The notes below the pieces were generated by a model that saw nothing but the letters and a program-made list of their open reading frames with translations, was not told the origin of the DNA and ran no database searches. This document shows positions 1 through 6,997 of a DNA stretch of 48,843 nucleotides, piece after piece. This DNA comes from Tsukamurella sp. M9C (GTDB lineage Bacteria > Actinomycetota > Actinomycetes > Mycobacteriales > Mycobacteriaceae). The DNA lies in the NCBI RefSeq assembly GCF_020169415.1, contig NZ_JAIULG010000035.1, forward strand, positions 1-48,843, in the 5' to 3' direction. Within the stretch, counting starts at the first letter, position 1. The number at the start of each line of letters is the position of its first letter. The position numbers were made by a program, and so were the translations under genes.

Positions 1-136
1 CGGCGTGCTCACCATGGCTGAAATTCAGGCGCGCAACGTCCATGCCCTCCTCGACGAGAGCAAGAACCTTCTCATCGGTTCCGACAGCGGGGCCCAGGGT
101 GCAGACGATCTTGGTTCGACGAGTCACGGCGTCCAC
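1..136 (-). CDS. pyk: pyruvate kinase, N-terminal fragment
   Basis: Only the first 45 codons lie in the window; the gene runs off the left edge. Read on the minus strand the product begins [16 protein letters not shown] and continues through a [13 protein letters not shown] stretch, which is the conserved start of pyruvate kinase (RTKIVxTLGP and the RxNFSHG substrate/K+ site). The enzyme converts phosphoenolpyruvate and ADP to pyruvate and ATP. The GTG start at 136 follows the lgt stop codon by one base, and its Shine-Dalgarno AAGGAGG (143-149) lies inside the last lgt codons, so translation is probably coupled to lgt. Confidence 0.9.
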   Translation of the reverse strand, partial: MDAVTRRTKIVCTLGPAVGTDEKVLALVEEGMDVARLNFSHGEHA

Positions 137-137
137 G

Positions 138-1163
138 TTAGTCCTCCTTATTCCGCTCTGTGGAGTCTCCCGCTAACCCGCCGGTATCCATCTGGCGAAC
201 ATCAGCCTCCGCCTCGGCCTCCTCGTCGGCCTTTCCGAGGGCGACGGGCGCGTCGTCCTTCGCCGGTCCGTCCTGCTCGGGGCCGGTTTCCGACGGTGCC
301 GTCGCCGGGTCGTCGACGAACACCGACTCCTCGCGCCCCTTCGGGGCGAGGAGGAAGTAGGCGATGGCGCCGGCGAAGACGAGCGCCGCGGTGAAGACAT
401 TGATCCGGACGCCGAAGATCAGGGTGGCGTGGTCGTCGCGCATCAGCTCGATGAAGAACCGGCCGAGGCAGTAGCCCGCGACGTACAGCGCGAAGAGGCG
501 GCCGTGGCCGATGCGGAAGCGGCGGTCGACGATCACGAGGAAGGCCGCGACCAGCAGGTTCCAGATGAGCTCGTAGAGGAACGTGGGCTGCACGACCGCG
601 AGGACGACGCCGGTGCTGTGCCCGTCGAGCACGTCGGGGCCGCGCTGGCCCACGTCGTTGGCGCGCTCGTAGATCTCCAGGCCCCAGGGCAGCGTGGTGG
701 GGCCGCCGTAGAGCTCCTGGTTGAACCAGTTGCCGAGCCGGCCGATGGCCTGGGCCACGATGATCGCGGGTGCGATCGCGTCTGCGAACGGGCCGAGCTT
801 GATGCCCATCTGCCGGCAGCCGATGGCGGCGCCGACGCCGCCGAGGGCGACCGCGCCCCAGATGCCGAGGCCGCCGTCCCAGATGCGGAAGACGGCGCCG
901 AGGCCGCGGCCGTTCGGGCCGAAGTAGGTGCTGAAGTCGGTCAGCACGTGGTAGAGCCGGCCGCCGATGAGGCCGAACGGGACGGCCCAGACCGCCACGT
1001 CGAGGACCTGGCCGGGCTTGCCGCCGCGGGCCACCCAGCGGCGGTCGCCCCACCAGCAGGCGACGACGATGCCGATGATGATGCACAGCGCGTAGGCGCG
1101 GATCGGGACGGGCCCGAGGTGCCAGACGCCCTGCGGAGGACTCGGGATGCTCGCGAGGATCAC
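138..1163 (-). CDS. lgt: prolipoprotein diacylglyceryl transferase
   Basis: Membrane enzyme that transfers diacylglycerol from phosphatidylglycerol to the lipobox cysteine of prelipoproteins. The family signature [10 protein letters not shown] is at about residues 141-150, preceded by hydrophobic segments and a GGRLYH motif with the conserved His near residue 72. Residues from about 275 to 341 form an acidic, probably disordered cytoplasmic tail, which is common in actinobacterial Lgt. I place the start at GTG 1163 rather than GTG 1172, because TAGGGT (1171-1176) sits exactly 7 nt upstream as a leaderless -10 box and would overlap the longer start. The next gene downstream is pyk. The lipoprotein at 13525 is a likely substrate. 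Confidence 0.93.
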   Translation of the reverse strand: MILASIPSPPQGVWHLGPVPIRAYALCIIIGIVVACWWGDRRWVARGGKPGQVLDVAVWAVPFGLIGGRLYHVLTDFSTYFGPNGRGLGAVFRIWDGGLGIWGAVALGGVGAAIGCRQMGIKLGPFADAIAPAIIVAQAIGRLGNWFNQELYGGPTTLPWGLEIYERANDVGQRGPDVLDGHSTGVVLAVVQPTFLYELIWNLLVAAFLVIVDRRFRIGHGRLFALYVAGYCLGRFFIELMRDDHATLIFGVRINVFTAALVFAGAIAYFLLAPKGREESVFVDDPATAPSETGPEQDGPAKDDAPVALGKADEEAEAEADVRQMDTGGLAGDSTERNKED

Positions 1164-1170
1164 GCCCGTC

Positions 1171-1176
1171 ACCCTA
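1171..1176 (-). promoter_or_regulatory. probable -10 box of lgt (leaderless)
   Basis: On the minus strand TAGGGT, a TANNNT hexamer, lies 7 nt before the GTG at 1163, placing the predicted transcription start on or next to the start codon. It lies in the short gap after the glycosyltransferase stop (1197), so lgt-pyk can be transcribed separately from the upstream gene. Inferred from spacing only. Confidence 0.5.
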
Positions 1177-1196
1177 CTGACCGCCCGCGCGGGCCG

Positions 1197-2720
1197 TCAC
1201 TGCGAGCGCAGCCGCTCCCACAGCTCGGGCCAGGCGACGGTCCGTCCGGTGTAGAGCTGCACCACCGGATCCCCCGTCTCGCCGGGGGCCGGCACGGCCC
1301 GACGGTGCGCGAAGGCCCCGTCGAGCACGGGCGACGGGTCGCCGATCCAGAGCACCGCGCGGGCGTCCTCGGGCGGGCTGCCGAAGTAGTAATACGCCCG
1401 GTGCCCGCTGTACGCGCGGGGAAGACCCTCGTCGCGGCCGAAGAAGTCGACGGCCGCGGCGAAGGGGTAGCTCTCGGCCACGATGACGGTGCCGTCGCGC
1501 TCCGCGGGCGGCAGCGTCCGGTACGCGGCGACGACGGTGTCGGACAGGCCGCGGAGCATCGTGTCCCCCTCGACGAGCATCGTCGCGGGCGCTCGCAGCG
1601 GGGGCGTGCCGATCCGCTCCGCGACTGCCGGCGACCACACCGGCGACGCCGCGATCCAGCTGGCGGTGGAGCCGAGGAGCGCGAGGACCGCGATGGCGCG
1701 GAGCACGCCGCCGGCCCGGCGCCCACGCCGTGCCAGCCATCGCTCGGCGACGACGGCGCCCGCGGCCATCGGCAGCGCGTACACCGAGGCCAGGTAGTAC
1801 GAACGGCCGTGCGTCAGCACGATCGCGACCACGACCAACACCAGGGCGACGCCGAGGAAGCGGTACGGGCGCAGGTCGCGCGAGCGCAGCAGCGCGACGA
1901 CGCCGGCGAGCAGCAGCGGCAGCCCGATGAGCAGGCCCGCGCCGAACAAACCGACGAGCGCGAACCCGGCGCCGCCCGGCCACTCCGCCCGCACGACGGC
2001 CCCCATCCGGGTGTACGCCCAATCGTGCCCGGCCTGCCACCACAGCGTCGGGGCGATCGCGACCACCGCGAGGGCGCCGCCCGCCCAGAGCGCGGGCCGG
2101 GTGAGCAGCCGACGGGGCCCGCAGGCGAGGGCGGCGAGCGCCACCGCGATCCACAGCGCGGGCACGAGGAACTTGGTGAGCAGGGAGAGCGCCGTGACGG
2201 CGCCCGCGAGGAGCAGGAGGCGGTCGTCGCGGGTGCGCACCCAGCGGACCAGCAGGTACAGGAGGAGCGTCCACCACAGCGGGTCGAGCGAGTAGGTCGC
2301 GAGCCAGTGTCCGACGGAGCTGACCAGCGACATCGCGACCGCCGCCGCGGCGAAGGCCTGCGCGCCCGCGCGGCCGCCGAGCTCGCGGGCGAGGAGCCCG
2401 GCGAGCAGGGTGATCGCCACGACCGCGAGCGTCGCGGGCAGGCGCAGCACGACGAGGTTCCCGTGCGCGAGGTGATCGAGGCCGGCGGCGAGGAGGGGCA
2501 CGAGCGGCGGCTGGTCGAAGTACCCGGCGGCGGGATGGTCGCGCCCGGCGACGACGAAGTAGGCCTCGTCGAAGAAGTAGCCGTAGTTGCGGCTGCCGAG
2601 CAGCATGACGGCGAGCACGACGGCGCCCACGAGGGCGAGCGGCGGCCGCGCGATCGGCGGGAGCGCGCCGCGCGATCCGGCGGTCGGAGCGGTGTCGGTG
2701 GTGATGACCTGCGATGTCAT
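1197..2720 (-). CDS. GT39/ArnT-like integral membrane glycosyltransferase
   Basis: A 507-residue polytopic membrane protein. The first membrane segment (about residues 28-46) is followed by an extracytoplasmic loop with FDEAYF (50-55) and YFDQPPL (67-73). This acidic loop motif and the GxFDQPPL-like sequence are typical of the GT-C fold dolichyl/polyprenyl-phosphate mannosyltransferase-like (PMT_2, GT39/ArnT) family. Such enzymes use polyprenyl-phosphate-linked sugars to glycosylate cell-wall polymers or proteins outside the membrane. About ten further hydrophobic segments and a C-terminal soluble domain follow. The start at ATG 2720 has an AAGG-type ribosome site just ahead; an open frame extends upstream but overlaps the promoter of the divergent kinase gene. 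The acceptor cannot be told from sequence. Confidence 0.8.
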   Translation of the reverse strand: MTSQVITTDTAPTAGSRGALPPIARPPLALVGAVVLAVMLLGSRNYGYFFDEAYFVVAGRDHPAAGYFDQPPLVPLLAAGLDHLAHGNLVVLRLPATLAVVAITLLAGLLARELGGRAGAQAFAAAAVAMSLVSSVGHWLATYSLDPLWWTLLLYLLVRWVRTRDDRLLLLAGAVTALSLLTKFLVPALWIAVALAALACGPRRLLTRPALWAGGALAVVAIAPTLWWQAGHDWAYTRMGAVVRAEWPGGAGFALVGLFGAGLLIGLPLLLAGVVALLRSRDLRPYRFLGVALVLVVVAIVLTHGRSYYLASVYALPMAAGAVVAERWLARRGRRAGGVLRAIAVLALLGSTASWIAASPVWSPAVAERIGTPPLRAPATMLVEGDTMLRGLSDTVVAAYRTLPPAERDGTVIVAESYPFAAAVDFFGRDEGLPRAYSGHRAYYYFGSPPEDARAVLWIGDPSPVLDGAFAHRRAVPAPGETGDPVVQLYTGRTVAWPELWERLRSQ

Positions 2721-2816
2721 GCCTTCGACCGTCGCCGATCGGGCGCGACGCCGGTAGCGCCGTTCGGCGGCCCGTCGACCGACGAAAGGAGGTACCGGCC
2801 CCGTCGGGCCCCTCCC

Positions 2817-2822
2817 TACGAT
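2817..2822 (+). promoter_or_regulatory. probable -10 box of the two-component operon (leaderless)
   Basis: TACGAT followed by 6 nt and then ATG 2829. The spacing matches leaderless promoters of Mycobacteriales, where transcription starts at the first base of the start codon. Confidence 0.5.
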
Positions 2823-2828
2823 GGCTGC

Positions 2829-3926
2829 ATGCCCCTCGCACCCGACGTCCGCACGCGAACCGCCCACGCGGCGCTGCTCGTGGTGTCGGCGGCGGGCACC
2901 GTCGCGCTGGTGATGGCGCTGTTCCCCGCGCTGCGGGGCGCCGGCCTGTGGCTGGGCGCGGCGGCGATGCTCGCGGCGTCCGCGGCGGTCGGGCTACTGC
3001 GCCCCGTGCTCGCGGCGCCCGTCGTCGCAGCCGCCTGCTGCTACCTGGTGCTCGGGCCCTGGGCCGAGGCGACGGCGTCCGGCGCAGCGATCTGGGTCGC
3101 GGTGGCGGCCTCGCTCGTCTCCTCGGCGGCGGCGCAGACGGCCCGGAGCCGCCGCGAGGCGGTGATCGCCTTCGCCCCGTTCGTGGTCTTCGCGGCCGCG
3201 GTGGCGGCGTCCTCGCACTCCGTGTGGGGCGCGCTCGGCTCGCTGGCCCCGGTGTTCGGCGGCACGACCTTCGGGCTGGGGCTGCGGCTGCGCGACGCCC
3301 AGCGGGAGCGGCGGGCCCTCGCCGCGCGGCAGGCCCGCGCCGACGAGCGGCTCGCGCTGGCGGCCCAGCTGCACGACCTCGCGACGGCGCGGCTGACCCG
3401 GATCGTGCTCGCGGCGCGCGCGACGGGGCAGCCGGGGATCGAGGAGGACGCGCAGGCCGCGCTCGCCGACCTGCGCCGGGTGGTGGTCGGGCTGCAGACC
3501 GCCGACGCCCCGCCCGCCCCGCTGGCGGTCGGCGGGCTCGTCGCCCCGGCCGATCTCGACGGCACCATCACGGACGCGGTGGACCGGGCCCGGGACACGG
3601 GCCAGCGCGTCGACCTGAGCGGGAACGTCGCCGCGCCGCTCCCCCGCGCGAGCGCCGACTGCCTGGCCCGCGTCCTCGAGGAGGGCCTGGCGAACGCGCG
3701 CAAGCACGCGGCCGGCGCCCCGGTCGACGTCGAGGTCACGGACCGCGGTGTCCGCGTGCACAATCCGTCGGCCGCCCCCGATCCCGCGCTCGCCGCGACC
3801 GGGAGCGGAACGGGACTGCGGGGCCTCGCGGCCCGCACCGCGCTCGTCGGCGGCACACTCCGGCACGGCCCCTCGCCCGACGGCGGCTGGACCCTGCAGG
3901 CCGATTTCCCGGCGGCCGCCCGATGA
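2829..3926 (+). CDS. NarL/DesK-type sensor histidine kinase
   Basis: 365 residues. Residues 1 to about 155 form four to five membrane segments with no recognisable extracytoplasmic sensor domain. A short coiled linker (about 156-178) follows, then a HisKA_3 dimerisation segment with the phospho-accepting His at about 182 (QLHDLATARLT). The ATPase domain has an N-box-like LEEGLANARKHA (Asn near 289) and a G-box GSGTGLRGL (325-333). The D-box is degenerate (VRVHNPSA), a variant common in actinobacterial kinases of this class. The start at ATG 2829 has no ribosome site at a useful distance and is probably leaderless. The stop overlaps the response regulator start (ATGA), so the pair is co-translated. 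The signal sensed is unknown, possibly membrane state since most of the sensor is in the bilayer (inference). Confidence 0.87.
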   Translation: MPLAPDVRTRTAHAALLVVSAAGTVALVMALFPALRGAGLWLGAAAMLAASAAVGLLRPVLAAPVVAAACCYLVLGPWAEATASGAAIWVAVAASLVSSAAAQTARSRREAVIAFAPFVVFAAAVAASSHSVWGALGSLAPVFGGTTFGLGLRLRDAQRERRALAARQARADERLALAAQLHDLATARLTRIVLAARATGQPGIEEDAQAALADLRRVVVGLQTADAPPAPLAVGGLVAPADLDGTITDAVDRARDTGQRVDLSGNVAAPLPRASADCLARVLEEGLANARKHAAGAPVDVEVTDRGVRVHNPSAAPDPALAATGSGTGLRGLAARTALVGGTLRHGPSPDGGWTLQADFPAAAR

Positions 3927-4552
3927 CGACGGTGCGCGTCCTGGTGGCCGACGACGACCCGCTCGTACGGGAGTACCTGCGCTCGACGCTGTCGGCGGAG
4001 CCGGACCTCGACGTGGTCGCGACCGCGGCCGACGGGGCCGCCGCGGTCGAGGCGGGCATCGCCCACGCGCCGCAGGTCGCGCTGCTCGACGTGCGGATGC
4101 CCGGCGTCGACGGGATCGTCGCGACCCGGGCGCTGCGGGACCTCGATCCGCCGATCGCGGTCGTGCTCATCACCACCCTCGACACCGACGCGGTGCTGGT
4201 CGACGGTCTGGCCGCGGGCGCGGCGGGCTTCGTGGTGAAGACCGCCGAGCCGGCGCTGCTGGCGTCGGCGGTGCGCACCGCGGCGGCGGGCGGCTCGCTG
4301 CTCTCCCCCGACGCCCTGGCGCGCCTCGTGCGCCTCGCCGGCGACCGGCCGCGCCGCGACCCGCGCATCGACGCGCTCGGCGAGCGGGACCGCGACGTGC
4401 TGCGCGAGCTGGCGACGGGCGCGTCGAACGCGGAGATCGCGGCGCGCCTGTTCCTCGCCGAGTCCACGGTGAAGGGCTACGTCTCCGCGCTGATGACGCG
4501 CCTGGACTGCGCGAACCGGACGCAGCTCGCGCTGCTCGGGGCGGCGCTGTGA
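3923..4552 (+). CDS. NarL/LuxR-family response regulator
   Basis: 209 residues. The receiver domain (1 to about 120) has the acidic pocket ADDD near residues 9-12, phospho-acceptor Asp 56 in LLDVRMPG, the switch Thr in LITTLD and the conserved Lys in FVVKTAEP. The C-terminal LuxR-type helix-turn-helix (about 148-209) contains ERDRDVLRELATGASNAEIA and STVKGYVSALMTRL. It is the partner of the kinase just upstream. Both boundaries are 4-nt overlaps (ATGA with the kinase, GTGA with the lycopene cyclase gene), so the regulator and the enzyme belong to one transcript. Targets are unknown; autoregulation and control of membrane carotenoid genes would fit the context (inference). Confidence 0.92.
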   Translation: MTTVRVLVADDDPLVREYLRSTLSAEPDLDVVATAADGAAAVEAGIAHAPQVALLDVRMPGVDGIVATRALRDLDPPIAVVLITTLDTDAVLVDGLAAGAAGFVVKTAEPALLASAVRTAAAGGSLLSPDALARLVRLAGDRPRRDPRIDALGERDRDVLRELATGASNAEIAARLFLAESTVKGYVSALMTRLDCANRTQLALLGAAL

Positions 4553-5628
4553 GCGCGCCCGACCTGGTGGTGCTGGGCCTCGGGCCGGCGGGGCGCGCGG
4601 TCGCGCACCGCGCCGCGGCGGCGGGCCTCCGAGTGCGAGCCTTCGATCCCGCGCCGGACGCGCGCTGGCGGCGCACCTTCGGGCTGTGGGCCGACGAGCT
4701 GCCGGCGTGGCTCCCCGCCGACGTGGTCGCGGCGGTGTCGTCGCCGCAGGTGATCGCGCGGACCCGGCGCGACCTGCGGCGCGAGTACGCGATGCTCGAC
4801 GTGGACGCGCTGCAGGGCGCGCTGCCGCTGGACGGGGTGGACGTCCGCGCCGAGCGCGCGGGCCGCGACGGGCACGGCGCGGCGTTCGTGATCGACGCGC
4901 GGGGGCCGGCACCGTCGACCTCCGCGGACGTGCCCCGGCAGACCGCGGCCGGGGTGCTCGTCCCGGCGGGCGCGCACGAGGAGCTGTGGATGGACTGGCG
5001 GCCGGCGCCCGGCGTGCCGGACGACGCACCGGCGTCGTTCCTCTACGCGGTCCGGGTCTCGCCCGATGCGGTGCTGCTGGAGGAGACCTGCCTCGCGGGC
5101 GCGCCGGCGATCACCGTCGACGGGCTGGAGGAACGGCTGCGGGCGCGGCTGGCGGCCCGCGGCGTCGCGGCGGGCGAGCTGCACGAGCGGGTGGACTTCC
5201 CGCTGCTGCACGCCGGGCCACGGCGCGGGCGCGGCTGGTGCGGGGCGGGCGTGCGCGGGACGACGCTGCACCCCGCGACGGGGTACTCGGTGGCGGGCTC
5301 GCTCGCCTTCGCCGATGACGCGGTCGCCGCGGTGCGGGACGGGAGGAACCCGGTGACCGCGGACGCGGTGGCGGCGCACCGCCTGCGGGCGGCCGCGCTG
5401 CGCGCGCTGCTGGGGATGTCCCCGGCGGAGCAGCGCGACTTCTTCGAGGTCTTCTTCGGGCTCCCGGACCCGCGGGTGCGGGCGTTCCTCTCGCCGCGCT
5501 CCCCGGCGACGACGAACGCCGCAGCGATGGCTGCGGCGTTCGCGGCGGCGCCGTGGGGGCTGCGCCGGCGCCTGGCGCGGGGGGTTGCTCCTGTGGTTAC
5601 TCCGCGGGCTTCTCGCCGGCGGCGTTGA
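4549..5628 (+). CDS. lycopene cyclase family protein (CrtY/CrtL type)
   Basis: 359 residues from a GTG start that overlaps the regulator stop. The N-terminus is a Rossmann nucleotide-binding fold (LVVLGLGPAGRAVAHRAA, glycine motif at 10-15), followed by TFGLWADELPAWLP, which matches the conserved W-DE region of lycopene beta/epsilon cyclases. Near residue 241 the motif LHPATGYSVAGSLAFA corresponds to the family HPATGYxxARSL signature. These enzymes close the ends of lycopene to form cyclic carotenoids, using reduced FAD as a non-redox cofactor. No other crt gene is nearby, so the pathway must be completed elsewhere. The last 32 nt overlap the 3' end of trxA on the other strand, giving an Arg-rich tail. 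A related non-carotenoid FAD enzyme is the main alternative. Confidence 0.8.
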   Translation: MSAPDLVVLGLGPAGRAVAHRAAAAGLRVRAFDPAPDARWRRTFGLWADELPAWLPADVVAAVSSPQVIARTRRDLRREYAMLDVDALQGALPLDGVDVRAERAGRDGHGAAFVIDARGPAPSTSADVPRQTAAGVLVPAGAHEELWMDWRPAPGVPDDAPASFLYAVRVSPDAVLLEETCLAGAPAITVDGLEERLRARLAARGVAAGELHERVDFPLLHAGPRRGRGWCGAGVRGTTLHPATGYSVAGSLAFADDAVAAVRDGRNPVTADAVAAHRLRAAALRALLGMSPAEQRDFFEVFFGLPDPRVRAFLSPRSPATTNAAAMAAAFAAAPWGLRRRLARGVAPVVTPRASRRRR

Positions 5629-5965
5629 CCTCGGCCTGCTCGATGTCGAGCGCCTTGGCCTGGCCGATCAGGTCCTCGAGCGCGGCGGGCGGGAGCGCGC
5701 CGGCCTCGTTGTAGACGAGGTTGCCCTTCTTGAAGACCATGAGGGTGGGGATCGACCGGATGTTCGCGGCGGCCGCCAGGCTCTGCTCGGCCTCGGTGTC
5801 CACCTTCGCGAAAACCACATCGGGATGGGTCTCCGATGCCTTCTCAAAGGTCGGCGCGAACGCGCGGCAGGGCCCGCACCAGGAGGCCCAGAAGTCGACC
5901 AGCACGATATCGTTGCCGGTCACGGTCTGATCGAACTTGTCTGCGGTCAATTCAACTGTCGCCAT
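5597..5965 (-). CDS. trxA: thioredoxin
   Basis: 122-residue thioredoxin with the active site WASWCGPCRAF (Cys 30 and Cys 33), a cis-Pro in SIPTLMVF and the normal single-domain length, plus a short Ala/Glu-rich tail. It reduces cytoplasmic disulfides with thioredoxin reductase, which is not in this window. I use ATG 5965 because GGAGGG lies 3-8 nt ahead of it; the longer reading frame up to 6010 adds a Gly-rich stretch unlike thioredoxins. It converges on, and overlaps by 32 nt, the lycopene cyclase-family gene. Confidence 0.95.
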   Translation of the reverse strand: MATVELTADKFDQTVTGNDIVLVDFWASWCGPCRAFAPTFEKASETHPDVVFAKVDTEAEQSLAAAANIRSIPTLMVFKKGNLVYNEAGALPPAALEDLIGQAKALDIEQAEVNAAGEKPAE

Positions 5966-6061
5966 ACCCCCTCCAACGATTTTGCCGACTCCATGATTCC
6001 CATTCGCCAAAATGTCGGATGGGATCGCTATTGTCTACTCGGGCGCGCACCCGCGCGCCGC

Positions 6062-6078
6062 ATGTACACCGAGTACAT
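6062..6078. promoter_or_regulatory. inverted repeat upstream of the lectin gene
   Basis: ATGTAC-ACCGA-GTACAT, a perfect 6-bp inverted repeat with a 5-nt centre, lies 18 nt before the lectin ATG and just ahead of its ribosome site AAGGGGA (6084-6090). It could be an operator or a short 5'-leader hairpin. No matching regulator is evident nearby. Confidence 0.35.
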
Positions 6079-6095
6079 CTACTAAGGGGATACAC

Positions 6096-6659
6096 ATGAC
6101 CGACGTGCTTCGCGCAGGAAACCAGCTCGGCCTCGGGGAGACCCTGGACTCCGCCAACGGCGGCTACACGCTGACCCTGCAGAGCGATGGCAACCTCGTG
6201 CTCACCGAGGGCACCGGCACCGTGGTGTGGGCCAGCGCGACCGACGGCAAGGGCGTCGAGCGGGCCAACTTCCAGACCGACGGCAACTTCGTGCTGTACA
6301 ACGGCGCCGGTGAGGGCGTCTGGTCGACCAACACCGAGGGCTCGGGCGCCGACCGCATCGTCCTGCAGGACGACCGCAACCTCGTCGTCTACGCCGGCGA
6401 CGCCGACAAGTGGGCCTCCAACACCGCCACCGACCAGCCCGCCCCGGCTCGTCAGGCCGCCCCGGAGCCCGAGCCCGTCGCCGCCGAGGCGCCGGCCGCT
6501 CCCGCGCCGCGCACCCACACCGTCGCCTCCGGCGACACCCTGTGGGCCATCGCCGAGCAGTACCTGGGCGACGGCAACCGCTACACCGAGATCGCGCAGC
6601 TCAACGGCATCGCGAACCCGGACCTGATCAACGTGGGCCAGGTCATCACCATCCCCTGA
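6096..6659 (+). CDS. bulb-type (B-) lectin and LysM domain protein
   Basis: 187 residues. Residues 1-110 are a bulb-type lectin domain with three copies of the mannose-binding motif QxDxNxVxY: Q29-S-D-G-N-L-V (last Tyr replaced by Thr), Q60-T-D-G-N-F-V-L-Y and Q91-D-D-R-N-L-V-V-Y. A Pro/Ala/Glu-rich linker (112-138) joins this to a C-terminal LysM domain (about 140-187, THTVASGDTLWAIAEQY ... NVGQVITIP) that binds peptidoglycan-type glycans. The same two-domain layout is known for a mycobacterial mannose-binding lectin (from memory). There is no signal peptide, so export would need a non-classical route or the protein is cytoplasmic. ATG 6096 has a clear ribosome site. A strong terminator follows 24 nt after the stop. 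Confidence 0.9.
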   Translation: MTDVLRAGNQLGLGETLDSANGGYTLTLQSDGNLVLTEGTGTVVWASATDGKGVERANFQTDGNFVLYNGAGEGVWSTNTEGSGADRIVLQDDRNLVVYAGDADKWASNTATDQPAPARQAAPEPEPVAAEAPAAPAPRTHTVASGDTLWAIAEQYLGDGNRYTEIAQLNGIANPDLINVGQVITIP

Positions 6660-6683
6660 TCGCCGAAGATCACGCTCTGAATC

Positions 6684-6728
6684 ACGAAACCGGCCTGCAC
6701 TCGCCCAGCGAGTGCAGGCCGGTTTCGT
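6684..6728. terminator. bidirectional intrinsic terminator-like hairpin
   Basis: A perfect 20-bp stem with a CCCAG loop; the left arm is 6684-6703 and the right arm 6709-6728, starting ACGAAACCGGCC on the left and ending GGCCGGTTTCGT on the right. It lies between the lectin stop (6659, plus) and the small minus-strand gene stop (6753), so it can end transcription from both sides. There is no long T tract, which is usual in high-GC actinobacteria. Confidence 0.85.
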
Positions 6729-6752
6729 CGTGTCGGGGCCGCGCGGCCGAGG

Positions 6753-6884
6753 TCAGCGGTGGCGGGGATGGCAGCCGAGGGACGCGGAGACGACGGCGAG
6801 CGGCGTGCTCGCCAGGCGGAGGTTGTGGCGCTCCTCCGGCGTCATCGTCCAACGGGCGTGCAGACGACGGGCGAATGCGTACAT
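6753..6884 (-). CDS. probable 43-residue small protein, function unknown
   Basis: Minus-strand reading frame starting MYAFARRLHARWTMTPEERH and ending CHPRHR: basic, with no membrane segment and no family I recognise. Support comes from context. AAGGA lies 8 nt before ATG 6884, a promoter-like pair (TTGCCC, 18 nt, GATACT) lies at 6928-6957, nearly all codons end in G or C as in real genes here, and the stop lies just before the bidirectional hairpin shared with the lectin gene. An RNA-only role for this transcript cannot be excluded. Confidence 0.5.
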   Translation of the reverse strand: MYAFARRLHARWTMTPEERHNLRLASTPLAVVSASLGCHPRHR

Positions 6885-6927
6885 GGTGCGGTTCCTTCTC
6901 GGCGGATCGGTCAAACGTGATCCATCG

Positions 6928-6957
6928 AGTATCGAACCGAACCACCGAGCGGGGCAA
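6928..6957 (-). promoter_or_regulatory. candidate promoter of the 43-aa gene
   Basis: Minus strand: -35-like TTGCCC (6952-6957), an 18-nt spacer and -10-like GATACT (6928-6933), leaving a leader of about 35-40 nt before ATG 6884. Otherwise the 113 nt between this gene and the acyl-CoA dehydrogenase stop show nothing distinctive. Confidence 0.35.
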
Positions 6958-6997
6958 CGCTTGTCGCGTTAAGACCGCGTATCGGTCACGCTAACCG

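Noticed and set aside
5-394. Plus-strand open frame at the left edge
   Set aside because: It is the shadow of pyk and the 3' end of lgt; the minus strand gives the conserved pyruvate kinase N-terminus.
2785-2793. Perfect Shine-Dalgarno-like AAAGGAGGT upstream of the kinase gene
   Set aside because: It is 27-35 nt from the nearest ATGs, too far to serve either, and lies upstream of the -10 box, so it is probably not transcribed with the kinase.
2829-3926. Possible inactive pseudokinase because the D-box is degenerate
   Set aside because: The His, N-box and G-box are intact, and D-box drift is frequent in actinobacterial kinases of this class.
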